NCBI GenBank assembly: GCA_021018815.1
Contig: JAITYX010000102.1
Coordinates: 62,001-126,000 of the forward strand
Reading direction: 5' to 3'
DNA length: 64,000 bases
Origin: Talinum fruticosum
Lineage: Eukaryota > Streptophyta > Magnoliopsida > Caryophyllales > Talinaceae
Shown piece by piece: positions 33,237 to 45,079 of the stretch; within the stretch, counting starts at the first letter, position 1; each line of letters opens with the position of its first letter. The notes below the pieces were generated by a model. The model worked only from the letters and a program-made list of their open reading frames with translations. It had not been told where the DNA came from and did no database searches. Position numbers and translations under genes: made by a program.

Positions 33237-35500
33237 ACTCCTTAACGGAATGGAGTAGTGGAGAGAAAGAATAGAACTCTTGAAGAAATAGGAAGGATTA
33301 TGATAATTGAAAATGATTTACCTTACTATTTACGGGCCGAGGCAGCCAACACAACAAATTACACACTCAACGGATGCCTCATCGGACCCATCTTGAAGAA
33401 AAACTCCTTACGAGCTTTATAAAGGGAAGAAACCCAACATCTCCTACTTCAAACCTTTCGGGTGTAAGTGTTTTGTCCACAACAATGGTAAGGAGCATCC
33501 GACTAAGTTTGATGGTAGGTCGGATGAATGTATATTTCGGGTTATTCATCTCATATCAAAGCTTATCGAGTTTTTAACAAAAGAACTAACAAAGTGGAAG
33601 AAAGTATCCACATTGTCTTTGATGAAATTGATCTTGGCAGGATAAGTGAGTCCACATACTCGGATCTCATACTTAACGAGAGATGAAGACGACCTTGCTG
33701 AAGTTGAGCTCGAAAAGAGTCAAAAGAATTACCGAGGCAACTCAAAATGGAGCAACTCGGAAAGTTATACCTTAGGATCGAACAAACTCAAGAGCCAGCT
33801 CGGAATACGAGGAACAAATCAATGAAACTCAAGCAAAATCAACCAACTAAAGATCAGCCTGTTCAACCAACAAACTTGGTAAATCAAAGGACAAGTAAAG
33901 CTTTCAAATATGCATCCAGCCACCCACCTGAAAACATACTTTCCGACATCAATAGTGAGGTAAGAACTCGATCTTTTTGCATAATCTATGTGCATTTTCT
34001 GCATTCATGTCATTAACGGAACCCAAAAATGCACTAGAAGCCCTAAATGAGCCTGAATGGGTATAGGCCATGCAAGAAGAGCTCAATCAATTTGAAAGAA
34101 ACAAAGTCCGGATTCGACCAAACTATTATCTAACCACCCAGTCATAGGTGGATTTTCAAGAACAAACTGGATGAGGAACCAAATGGATTTTCAAGGCTAG
34201 ACTTGTTGCCTAGGGTTATAATCAAGAAGAAGGAATTGATTGTGGGGAAACCTTTGTATCTCGTTGCTAGGATTTAGGCAATTAGAATCTTGTTAACATT
34301 TGCATCTAGCATGAATATCAAGTCTGTATTAAATGGATGTCAAATGTGCTTTTTGAATGGTTTCATTCAAGAAGTCTATGTTGAGCAACCCCTAGATTTG
34401 AAAACTTAGAAATTCCAAATCATGTTCTCAAATTGCAAAAGGCTTTATATGGTCTTAAGCAAGCTCTCAGAGATTTGTATAAAAGACTAAGCGGTTTTTG
34501 GTTGAAAATAATTTCAAAAGAGGTTAGATTGACAAAACTCTTTTATAAAAACCAAGGGGAAAGATTTTCCTATTGCTCATATTTATGTTGATGATATCAT
34601 TTTTGGAGCTACTAATGAAACTCGTGTCAAGAGTTTTCCGAGTTGATGAGACAGGAATTCCAAATGAGTATGATGGGAGAACTCAACTTCTTTCTTGATC
34701 TACAAATCAAAGAAGACAAGGATGACATTTATGTCCATCAATCCAAGTATACCAAGGAGCTTTTAAAGAAGTACAAACTACAAGATGTGAAGCATGCAGC
34801 AAACCTATGAGTAGCAGTTTAAAGCTGGACTCGGATGAGAATGGTAAAGTTATACATCGAAACTCTTCGGAGGTATAATCAAATCTCTACTTTATCTCAC
34901 ATCTAATAGGCCGGATATCATGTTCAGTGTCTTCCTCTCGTGCAAGATTTCAAGATAATCCAAAAGAATCACATCTCACCGTCGTGAAGAGAATTTTCGA
35001 GATATCTTGCAGGGACTCGGAATCTTGGTCTACAATTTTCAAAAGACTTAGAACCGACTCTCACCTGGATACTCAAATGCTGATTATCGCTGGATACAAA
35101 ATTGATAAAAAGAGAACATTAGGAGCATGCCAATTTATGGGTCAATCCCTCATCTCCCGCCACTCAAAGAAACAAAATTTTGTTGCTCTATCAACCGCCA
35201 AAGCTGAGTACATTGCGGTTGGAGCTTGCTGTGCTCGGATTCTATGGATCAAGTAGCACTTGAGGGATCTAGGGCTATCATTCAATCTATCCAAATCAAG
35301 TGTGACAATCGAGTGCAATCAGCATTACCAAGAATCCGATTCAAGCACTAAAAAACAAAGCATATTGGGGTTAGGTATCATTTTCTCATAGACCATTCCG
35401 AGAAGGGTGATATTGAACTTGAATTCATTCCTACGAAATTTCGGTTAGTCGATATTTTCACTAAGCCACTTAGTGAGGATCGGTTTTGTTTCATTAGGAA
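33237..35500 (+). pseudogene. S2 pol remnant: integrase end, RT, RNase H
   Basis: The integrase end has GMVERKNRTLEE-like text (33245-33300) and CLIGPIL (33380). RT begins near 34020 with EALNEPEW and carries a YVDDIIFGA motif at about 34583-34610, then IKEDKDDIYVHQSKYTKELL. RNase H follows (35080-35480) with AEYIAVGACCARILW and FTKPLSED-like text. Stops and frameshifts occur in every segment. Parallel to 59130-61313 in S1. Confidence 0.85.
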
Positions 35501-35764
35501 TGAGCTTGGTATGATTAATGCATGATTATGTGATTTCTAAGTGAACTTTCCTTGCATAATTATGTGTTATATGTTTTCTTTTGTTTTAATAACAAATGGA
35601 TCGGTTGATTGAGTGAAACCGAGCTATGAGTTATTAGGTCTCCGAGTGTTCCGAGTCACTCGGAAAACATACTGGCTCGGACTCGGTTTTGAGCAAAATG
35701 GACAATAAAGTTCTGGACTTATCTCTAGATAAATGGAAAATTTCATAAATATTTTTCCGAAAAG

Positions 35765-35765
35765 T

Positions 35766-35797
<32 letters not shown>
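35765..35797. repeat. (CT)n microsatellite in Sirevirus
   Basis: CT run between pol and the env-like ORF. The same position in S1 (61596-61614) has a shorter run, so it is part of the element. Confidence 0.95.
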
Positions 35798-35801
<4 letters not shown>

Positions 35802-36061
35802 GCATTTTGATAAGAGGAAACTAGCCATTGGAAGAAACTCGTTGGAATTTTAACCGTGGAAGAGTAGAACGTCACACCCGTCTCGAGACTGCCGTTAGAG
35901 CTTCGGGTCAAACCGAAGGCCAAAGGTCATCTATTTTCGCTCACTCGCCTTCTTACTCTCTAAGAATTCTTGCTCACTCGTATTCTTTCTCTCTCTCTCG
36001 AATTCTAAGCGCTCTTACTTTCTTTACTCTCTCTCGTGTCCTCTCTGTTTCTCAAATCACC

Positions 36062-37640
36062 ATGCCTAAAAGAGGTTCAAGCACTTGAGTTGTTGAGATC
36101 TCGCTACCAAAAGCCTCGCACCAAAACTCTCCAAGAGGGTACTTCCAACCCCTCGAAAATCTTTATCACCCATCACTTTACGTTGGAAGACATGTTCTTC
36201 CAAACCACATCGTTTTCATGGTTAAAACACATTCAGGACACTAGAGTCTACAATTATTTGTGCTTCGGTGATTTCATCTATCCGGAACTCGTAGTCAAGT
36301 TCTATTCAAACGTGTCCCATTCCGAGGATGTCATCACCTCAAAAGTCCAAGGGAAGGTCGTTTACATTAACCTTCCTCTTCTTCGAAACTTTTCAAAGTT
36401 TCTTCCTCTTTCTCAACTCTAATCCTATTCCTTTCATGGAAGTCGTAGATGACTTCTTTGAAAAATATGTTAAAGAAGTCCCCGAGTCACGAAAGAACTT
36501 CTCATGACTCGGATGAGATCGGAGGTAAGGTCTGCTCTGTTTCATTATGATGAGAACCTTGATTTCTCATCATTCTAGCAAGGAGAATCCTAACACCAAG
36601 ATTCTCAAAGCCTTGTTTGACATTCTAGAGGGCTATAATGTAGACCTATTTCCTTTCATTATTGAGTAGATGGCCTTCGTGCCGGCTCGAGTCCAAAAAT
36701 CCGCTCCTTTTCCCTTCGGAGCTCTCTTGACATTTGTTTTCAAACAGCTTCATTACCCTCCCCTCGGATCCAAATGTCGTTTCTTAGGTTTCCATTGTGG
36801 TTGGCGAAAGGAGCTTCGGGCTACGGGTACTAGGAAGTCAAGCCCGGTGTCTAGGTCCATGGGTCCGAGTTGAAACCTCCTTCACCCCCTCCCACTCGGA
36901 CTTAAACTCTTCTACCACTTCCTCCTCCCTCTGCTGGTCCCTCTACTTCTCAACCACCTCTTTCAGCCTCACTGCTATGTTTCTTGTATTGTAGACAAAA
37001 TCTCTTCTATGTCTAAAGAACTTCGAGATACTCTTCTCTCTCAAAAATGTTCTTCAAGGCCTAGTTATCAACCAAAAGATAGACTAGTCTCGAACCGAGA
37101 GAACCGGGATCTATTGATCGAGCTCAAGGGCATCATCAACGAGTAGCGCGAGCAGCTCAACTTCTTCAAGAATGCGGTTCCAAGGCTGCCCAGGACCCGA
37201 AACTTCAAATACTTCGAGAAGTCCTCCAGCCTAACCAAGACTACCTCGGTTGAGGTAGAAGAAGAAGCTAAAGAAGCTAAGCTCGAGGAGGAGAAGGAAG
37301 AGGAGAAAGAAAACGAAGAGGCAGCTCAAGCCGAGGGCCAAGGTGTAGTAGCTCCCGAACCGGAGCCGATCTCCTCGGATCTCGATCCGAGTGGGTCGAA
37401 GAAGCTAGGGACGTTGGTCGACCCACAACCGCTAAGTCAACAAGCACCACCCTCATTTTTCTTCCAGGAGGATAAGCCCGAGAAAGATATACCTCTAGCT
37501 CACGGAACCGGGACGGAGCAACTTTCGGACATCCTTGTGCTGCCGCCTCTGCGATCATCCACCTCCTCCCAAGCATATCAACGCCGACGCACCGCCCGTC
37601 CCTCCTCCTCCCAACAAGCAAGCCCCCCTTCTTAATATAT
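36062..37640 (+). pseudogene. S2 env-like ORF, broken
   Basis: Starts MPKRG like the S1 ORF at 61953 and is collinear with it: a TSNPSKIF stretch, TSFSWLKHIQDTRVYNYLCFGDFIYPEL, then MAFVPARVQKSAPFPFGALLTFVFKQ (36670). The acidic, Glu-rich C-terminus (37255-37330) and the tail rich in Pro and Ser survive. Early stop after codon 7 and several frameshifts. Confidence 0.75.
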
Positions 37641-38075
37641 TTTTTCTTTTCTTTATTGTTTTTGTCCAACATCGGTTGTACCAGATTGTAATTCTTTTCC
37701 CTCTTTTTGGTGAAATGCTAGGGGTAGAGAATATAGAAAACTTGATGATTGTGTTCGGGGGAGCTCACCCTCTCTTTTTTTGAGCAATGAATGAATGAAT
37801 GAATATTTTTTTCCGAATAGACTTATTTTTGAGTTACATGTTTCGAGTTAGATATTTCTTCTTACTTTTCCGCTTTGATATAATCTATTCATTTCTTTGC
37901 TCTAATGTATTATCCGCGTAATCGTTATGAGTGATGATATTATCTACTATGCATTTTATAAGTATGGAATGCTTCTCTTCCGTCACTCTTTGCTCCGATA
38001 TGTTTTGAATAGTGAAAATGAAAACTCATGTTTCGCACTAACAAGTTTCTATCTAAGTGTGGAATGCCTTTCATT

Positions 38076-38088
38076 AAAAAGGGGAGAT
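38076..38088 (+). other. S2 polypurine tract
   Basis: AAAAAGGGGAGAT directly before the 3' LTR start TGAAGACTC. Confidence 0.9.
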
Positions 38089-39355
38089 TGAAGACTCAAT
38101 TTTTAACCCTAAGTCATTTCGAGTATTACATGAAGACTCGGGTATAAATCTTATCTCTCTTAAATTTTGATTTCAAGTCATTCCGAGCACTATAGAAACT
38201 CTTGTATAAGCTTTCATTCGTTTTTACTCGACTCGAAAGCACCTTATTGAGTATCTCATACACTAATGTTTTTTAGTCACTTAGACATCACTCGGAACTA
38301 TCATATGCTCAAATAATTTCTCTAACACTTTTATTCCGAGCACCGATCGTGTATTTTAACGCAAAAAGAATTACAACGTTAATTAATTATTCTAAGTCAG
38401 TTTATTTCTTTGAGAATTATTTGACCGGATCCAGTTGTTATACTCTGATATTTTATTCTTTCTACTTGATCATCCTTAAGATTGACTCGGATGGAATTTG
38501 AGTATATTGAATATTAAACTCGGAAAATTTCATTTTTCTAGGCAAAAGATAATTAAGCTTTTAATTGTGCTAATTTAATTATTATCTCGTGCCTAATCTT
38601 GGACAAAAGTATTTTATAATTTGAGAACCAACGTGGTTTACTTTTGTAGGTTATTCAAACGAGACCAACTCATTTTGAAATACAAAAGCAACCGAGCTTC
38701 TAGCTATCAAACACCAACGAGACAAGTTTTACCTAATTCGGACATGGCTCAAACACCGTGTCGTGGTTGTCTATTTACAACAGTGGAAAACTCCAACTCT
38801 AGGCTTAACGATTATTTCCACCAAAACTTTCAGTCACCACCAAGTTATTGGACCATCTTTTAGAGCCAAGAGTCGTTGCACAACGTTCACATCCTAACGG
38901 ATCTTTTCTGAGTGACTCGTAAAAGCCGTTATAACGACTAGTGAAGGCTTCGGCCGGAACCAAGACTCAATGGTCACTCTGCCTGGTTCCATATAAACGA
39001 AGCCACCTCACAAGACTAGAAGATTGTCTGTGCGATTGCTGAACACATTACTTGAATTGAAATTATTATTCTTATTCAATCTTCTATTTACAACTCCAAG
39101 TCCGTATTTAATATTTTCTCGAGTTGTATTAAGTGGATTCAAAATAGTAGATTTGACTTGGTGCTTGGATTAGCACTCGTCCGTGGTTTTCTCCCCAAGG
39201 AGGGTTTGATGTAAACCTGTGTTATCAATTTTATGAGTCCAATTTAGACTCGGAATGTGTTGTTTGGCTGATTTGTTGTAAAAATCATTTAATTTTCTCC
39301 ATCACCCTATTCACCCCCTCTAGGGTGACTTAGACTCTCCACGAGCAAACCTTCG
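38089..39355 (+). repeat. S2 3' LTR
   Basis: 1,267 bp. It is shorter than the other LTRs because it lacks the text around 25800-25980 of the solo LTR. The end is CACCCCCTCTAGGGTGAC then GAGCAAACCTTC. Confidence 0.9.
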
Positions 39356-39844
39356 GTCTCATCGTCGTCTTCGGTGGTTTCTAACGTGCCTCTCACTCAC
39401 TCTTTCTGCTATCTCTTCTCTTTGCGGTTTCCGATTGTCGCTGGACCTCTCTCTCACTCTTGCTGGTTGGTATGTAACTCACATCTCCCTCTTTTATTTT
39501 GTAAATGAAATGTGTAAATGTGGCATGCTTTGTGGTCGTCCAAGGTATAATTAAACTCTCATTCAACATAATTAAACTTGACAAATTATTGACAAGTTTT
39601 AGGGCTTGAATCTTGATCCTTAACGGAATCGTCATTGTGGGCTTAAGCAAGGTCTTAGGAATTTGTCTAAACTTATACCCTGAGTTAAAACAAATGCATT
39701 GTTGAATGCTATTGTAAAAGGCCAAGGCGTGCATACACTAAATGCTATTGTTGAATGTATTTGTTTAAACTTATATCATCGAAGTTTCGTGAAACAAAAA
39801 AATAGAATTTCATAATTTAGCTAATAAAGAACATAGAGGTGGAT
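39356..39844 (+). other. CACTA leader (right part) and first intron
   Basis: Continues the CT-rich leader to about 39470, where GGTTGGTATGTAACTC looks like a splice donor. The following AT-rich stretch resembles the intron before the coding exons. Confidence 0.45.
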
Positions 39845-42800
39845 AGGGACGAATAACGATGAACAAGGAGAAGTTGGTCCGCAGATAAAGACGATCCAAC
39901 ACTCCTTCCACGGGTGGAATTTGATAAGCACGGAAATGTTGTAGGTGATCATAGAGCTCGCTTTATGAGCTATGTTTATGCGGCAACCCGCACATACGTG
40001 AACATTAACTACGGAATTTGGGCCACGAGTCCCGATTTTGTTAAGGACAACCTTTGGAACGACATTCGAGTAAATGCACTACATCTCAACATAGTATTGC
40101 AACTTATTGTAAATGGTTAATATATATATATACTAATGCATGTCATTCTTGTGTTTCGAGAAAACATTCATCTTGGACATTAAAGAATATGACATCCCCT
40201 TGGTGAAACATAAGACCCTTATGTCGGCAGCAGAAAAATTTAGAAACTTCAAATATCCTGTCGTTGTATGGGTCTACAAAACAAAGTAGATAAAAGAAGA
40301 AGGTAGACCACGAGGGAGGTTTACAACTTCATCACCGAGGAGGACTAGATGACGTTTGAAGCATATGTCTCCTTTCCGTAATACATTTTATCAACATTTG
40401 TTATCGCATTTTAGATTTAAGTCTTAGATACTAATATTTTCGTTGTCTTAATTACTTGCACAAGCACTAGGTGAAGTCAACCGGAAGAGGATTAAGAGCA
40501 ATGTGTATCCCCATGTGATGCCCCGTGGGGATACACGAAGTTAGAGGAGAAGTTATACAAGAAGAAGCTTAAACAACTTCAAAGCGCATCCGGTGAAGGT
40601 TCCATCACATATACTCGCAGACTCAATATCGAAAGGGACGAGTTGTGGGTCGAAGGAAGAAAGAAGAAAGATGGAACCTTCACTATGACCGAAGTAGAAT
40701 CTATTATTCAGCGACTCGTGATTATTATTTTCTATATCCTTTATTTATTTTGAGAACTTATCGGTTTTAATATAATGAATTGTCAAATGATAATTTATTT
40801 CCTTCTTATAGGAGTCTTTGTCATAAACATCGACTTCAAACGTCGTTGACACCATCGGGAGGATGGACAACCTAGCTTTGGCCCTATCAAGAGATAAGCA
40901 TATCGGTCGTGTTCGAGCCGTGGGTGGGAGGGTGGGGATAGTTGATCACTTTGGGGCTAGGAAGAATCAACCCGTTACTTCCTACCAAGTGTATATATAG
41001 AGTCGAAATAGCTGAAATGAGGTCCCAAATAGAGTTTCCCCAATGGCTGCCCGGATGGAACAGGATGAGGGATTAGATGCACACCCGGTTGGTGTACTTC
41101 ACCAAGATCGGTATGTCGGCACCTAGCATATGCATGTGGGATTTGTGTCCATTTTCACCCCAAACACCCACGAGCGCGAACGCGAGCTCACCCATCGATC
41201 AATTCAAACTTATGGCGGAGGTAATTCAGATTTTACAACCTAATTATATTTACATGCATGTTTATATTTTAATTAAATGGTTTATAATCTTGTTGAATGA
41301 ATGGTTTATATTGTGTGGTTGTTGTGGAACTCCTAGCGTGTGGTCATTGAGTAATTACTTATAGTATGTTTTTGTTATTTCGAATGTGGGTCGTTATTTA
41401 AATGCATGTTTATATTTTGACTAATTAGTGTATAATCTTCTTGACTAACCGGTGTATTGTGTGGTTGTTGTGGAACCCCGGCGTGTGGCCTTTGAGTAAT
41501 TACTTATAGTATGTTTTTGTTGTTTCGAATGAGGGTCGTTATTTACATGCATGTTTATATTTTAATTAATTGGTGTATAATCTTGTTAAATGAATGGTGT
41601 ATATTGTGTGGTTGTTGTAGAACTCCGGCGTGTGGCCATTAAGTAATTACTTATAGTATGTTTTTATTGTTTTGGATGAAGGTCGTTATCCTGGGAAAAT
41701 GATTACTTTTAAGGGGAAACTTTGTCCGCTTATTTTTAGATTTCTTAGATAGTTTAACTTCCATGTCAAGGGCTATTCTATGATTCTAATAGTTACGCTT
41801 ATGTTAATGCAAGCGGCAAAGTGCAAGCTAGCTTCTCATCACCCTCCTCTAGAGCATGTTGTGACATCGGGTGTTGTTTTCTCGTAGAGGTCGGATACCC
41901 TCGTTCATGGGGCACCCCTTTTAGCTGATCTAGTGAGGGTAAGTATGAGAGAAGTCATGCAAGGAAAAGGCAATTGTGATTTGTCGATCCAGATCACTAG
42001 AACTTCACACTCGTTGACGACGCGGTCAACAACTTTGTTGCTTGGGCCAAAAGTTTGGTCATCCTCTCTACGGTAATTCGGCTTTTAAAATATTATATGT
42101 ATTTGTTCTTAATATCACATATATATATTTCTAATATTTTGTATTGATTATTCACTAGGATATCGGAGACAAATCCGAGAGTGGGATGAAGGGCACTCCA
42201 TCTCCCTCCGTTGGCACAAGCAAGTATTCAGCAGCGCTCGTTTGTCGTCCAAAGCAGTCCCCTCTCGTATCCATTCACAAGTCACACACGGATTCCTGTG
42301 CTACTCCGGAAAGTTATGTGAAGACATTATCGGCAGATACAACGTCGCTAATCTGCTCGCAAAGTCACATGTTTGGGCAACGTGAAGGGGATAATGAGGA
42401 CATGACCTTCTATGTCTTCCGGACAACATACTAAAATTTTTGGAGATGGAAAAGATCGGCACACCCGCTATTATGATTGGCATTATGTGGGTTACTATAT
42501 TCATAAGTTTATTTTTAACTATTAATTTCAATTCTAACTACATGCAATTAATATGTAAGGTGGCTGCACGAGATGGGAAACGAGTTGGTTCAATTTCTCA
42601 AGCCTAATTCCATTTAAGGATGGCGTAAACAAGATGAATGAGTCGACTATATCTTCGAAGTCATGAAACATAATTCACGGAAGAAAAAATGGTACTTGGC
42701 GCAGCTTCATTGAGGGGTAAGTGTACAAATAAAGTTAAATGAAGTTTTTATGGTGTTTCATATTTATAAATATATTATTTGTGTCGGTTTAGCAAACACT

Positions 42801-43519
42801 CGGATGCTTGCTGCCATATTTCCAAGGAGCAATGTCGCGTATCGATTTGATCCTCTCGGGTTAACCCATTAAGAAAGATATCAAGCACGTACTCCACTAG
42901 TGAGTTCATACCTTAATCATTTTATGCTTTTTTGTTAATTAGTATTCTTTTCAATTGTATGTCTAATTTGTATTTTATTTTTCCAATTGAAAAATAGTGT
43001 CTGTAGTACATTATTATTATAAGGGAAGATTGAGAGGCTCACGTGTGAAACCAACCCCACAAATTGTCTCCATTACGGTGAGGTTCTCTTGCTTAGAGTT
43101 TATTTTAACCGATTTTCCTTTCATATTACTTGCTAGCTACGTAGAGTACTAATTAGTTCTCCATGTGTTGGGAATCTATTTTACTTATAGTGCCATAAAC
43201 AACCTAGGGAACATGGAGTGCGACTTCTACATTCTCTAGTACAAGAAAAGGATTGTGACCAAGCTCGATTTAAATAATTCTAATTAATTCCAAAGAGGTA
43301 CTTGCACTTGCACTTGTATTTGATTATGAAAAAATCAAATTTTTTAATGTTCTTTTTAGCTTGATTGACACTTACACTTGACCTAATTAATATGTCCTTT
43401 GCTGAATTGGTCACAATATTTCCCGTAAAAGGACCCACCCACTCCTTATACGGATGAAGTGCTCAACGAGTTAAAACAAACATGGATAGAGTTTATATAT
43501 AACCGTATAAAGACATAGG
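39845..43519 (+). pseudogene. CACTA Ptta/En-Spm protein with Ulp1-like domain
   Basis: A multi-exon gene. Exon text 39900-40120 has DKHGNVVGDHRARFM and PDFVKDNLWNDI. The next exon has KHKTLMSAAEKFRNFKYP (about 40205-40255) and NFITEED followed by a stop. Another has YPHVMPRGGYTKLEEKLY (about 40510-40560), EGRKKKDGTFTMTEVESII and GRVRAVGGRVG. These match the plant Ptta/En-Spm transposase domain (Transposase_24). Later exons carry FVAWAKSLVIL, FGQREGDNEDMTFYV, IGTPAIMIGIMW-like text and a degraded Ulp1 (C48) peptidase: catalytic His region near 42797, FDPLG near 42860 and NMECDFY with the Cys at 43219. The likely stop is at 43517. Ptta proteins bind subterminal repeats. The Ulp1-like part could act on SUMO. 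Stops and frameshifts make it non-functional as read. Confidence 0.75.
41256..41690. repeat. Three tandem copies of a 145-148 bp unit
   Basis: Units begin at 41256, 41404 and 41549 with GCATGTTTATATTTT and share TGTGTGGTTGTTGTGGAAC and GAGTAATTACTTATAGTATG. They lie in an intron of the CACTA gene. Confidence 0.95.
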
Positions 43520-44137
43520 TATATATTTACACCTATTCTTCATTATTTGATTAGTCAAGTTTGTGATTTATATATGTATATATTACATAGGTATATAATA
43601 TTTTACACTTGTCTTCATTATTTTAAATGTATATACAACTATGTGATGAATCCGGTTCGTAATATAGCCAAGATTGTTGGATTATGATTTGTATATATTC
43701 TGAAAAAGTTTGTGTAAATGGTTGTATATGCTATTTTTGTACTTGTAGAGGGTAGGAAAACACACAAAAATTTTTAAAAATAATTATACCAATTACGATG
43801 CTTCTTAGGGAGCAATCGTCGTAATAGGTCCGAATTGAACCTATGACTATGGTAGTTGACTAACAAGCTGTAGTCATAGGTCTAGACTTTGAGACATATT
43901 ATAACGATTGTTAGGGAACAACCGTTGTAATAGGTTAACCTATGACTACGGTTGTTAGTCAACAACTCGTAGTCATAGGTCCGGGCTTTAAGACATATTA
44001 CGATGGTTGTTTGACTACAACCGTAGTAATAGGTTGTATGAACCATAATAAAAGATGCCCATCTATAATTACGGCCGCATACATGGTGTAGGATAACCAT
44101 AGTTAAATGTCGTTTTGAACCAGTAATTAAAAGTAGT
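43520..44137 (+). repeat. Type-A right subterminal repeats
   Basis: After non-coding DNA (43520-43780) come repeats such as ACCTATGACTACGGTTGTT and CGTAGTAATAGGT (43790-44040), then 44035-44137, which is the reverse complement of the left end at 30802-30930. The terminal CACTA itself is eroded (AAGTAGTATAATAG). Confidence 0.75.
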
Positions 44138-44256
44138 ATAATAGGTGTAATAAAAGACCGCTTATTTATAAAAATTCCATCACCTCATTTTTCATGACGG
44201 TTTTTCTTTTCACCGTCGTAAATCAACGATAATAAAAAGTCATATCCGAAGTAGTG
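44138..44256 (+). repeat. Type-B right terminal repeat
   Basis: Ends CATATCCGAAGTAGTG. Its complement matches the type-B left end at 32254 (shared ACGAAAAACC/GAAAAACCGTC text). Followed by TTA. Confidence 0.8.
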
Positions 44257-44259
44257 TTA

Positions 44260-45070
44260 GGTCATGAAATCAACCAAAACAGACTTCGGCCACCGAAAAT
44301 TAGTCGAGCCGGGTCCGGATTTGCCGACGAGGATGAAGGAACGGGACCATACAAAATCCACTTGGACCGGAGGATCTCGAGAAATGCGGTGTCGGTCTCC
44401 CGATTTCATTATATAGACGTCTTAAGTTCCATGCCTCGGTTTGAGTTGGGACCAAACGCGACATTTTGGCAAGGTAAAGTCGGTCAAAACGGGCTTCAGT
44501 GTCTTAGTCGGACATCCAAACCAAACGCAAGGTTTCGGCGGTCTAAGCCATTAAACACAGCACCGGTTCAAATGGTGTAATATGGATGCTCGAAAACATA
44601 GCGTTTTGGCGGATTTAGCTCGAAACGCGACGCCGATCTAAACGACCTCGTACGAGATCTCTCGAGTTGCGTTCCTCGCTTAGGCTGCTGAGTAAAAAAA
44701 TGAAACGTTGTGTTTTTACGCATTATGGAGGAAATCGGCGCCGGTTTAGGCAACTTTCCTTTTTGGAAAGTTTTTATTTTTGGTAGGTTTTTATTTTTGA
44801 CGAGTTTTTATTTTTGTGCGGGTTTGGGTTTCTGGTTTGGAGCCCGAACTAGGCTTGGTTCGACTCGAAAGAACATGGGTTTGTGGGTTGGTCCAAGAAA
44901 AATGGTTGATTTTTGTGGTGCTAATGGGTTTTTTTATGTTTTTTTTGCTTTCGTCATGTCGATTAGACTCAGATCACGATCCGAGTTCACAAATAGGACT
45001 AGGATTTCATTATCAAACCAACAAAATAAATAAAAAGATAAGGATGACACTTTCGGGCATCTACGAGTTA
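44260..45070 (-). repeat. LTR family R, copy R1, U3 part
   Basis: Reverse complement of 45955-46640, for example CCCACAAACCCAT, AACTCGTCAAAAAT and ATTTATTTTGTTGG. It joins 30185-30801 once the CACTA is removed, giving one LTR of at least 1.4 kb on the minus strand. Several imperfect 100-bp units (AAAACGC motifs) occur inside U3. Confidence 0.75.
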
Positions 45071-45079
45071 GCCCCCACA
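45071..45079 (-). other. R1 polypurine tract (candidate)
   Basis: On the minus strand TGTGGGGGC stands just before the inferred LTR start. If correct, R1 is a 3' LTR with its internal region to the right. Confidence 0.45.

Larger units (their letters stand above)
32671..39355 (+). mobile_element. Sirevirus copy S2 (internally deleted)
   Basis: 5' LTR starts at TGAAGACTCAG, 3' LTR ends at AACCTTCG (expected CTTCA). Flanks GTCTT (32666-32670) and GTCTC (39356-39360) are a near-perfect target duplication. The order is truncated 5' LTR, integrase end, RT, RNase H, env-like region, polypurine tract, 3' LTR. One deletion removes the last two-thirds of the 5' LTR, the primer site, gag, protease and most of integrase (junction near 33236). 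All genes are broken. Confidence 0.9.
30802..44256 (+). mobile_element. Composite CACTA transposon with TTA duplication
   Basis: Begins CACTACTATAAG and ends with the complement of CACTACTTCGGA, flanked by TTA at 30799-30801 and 44257-44259. The flanks rejoin to restore one continuous LTR of family R, matching R2 across the junction near 46640-46660. It contains a further CACTA left end (32254), a second right-end-like sequence (about 44137), a Ptta/Ulp1-like gene and a Sirevirus insertion (32671-39355). Without the Sirevirus it is about 6.8 kb. Confidence 0.8.
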
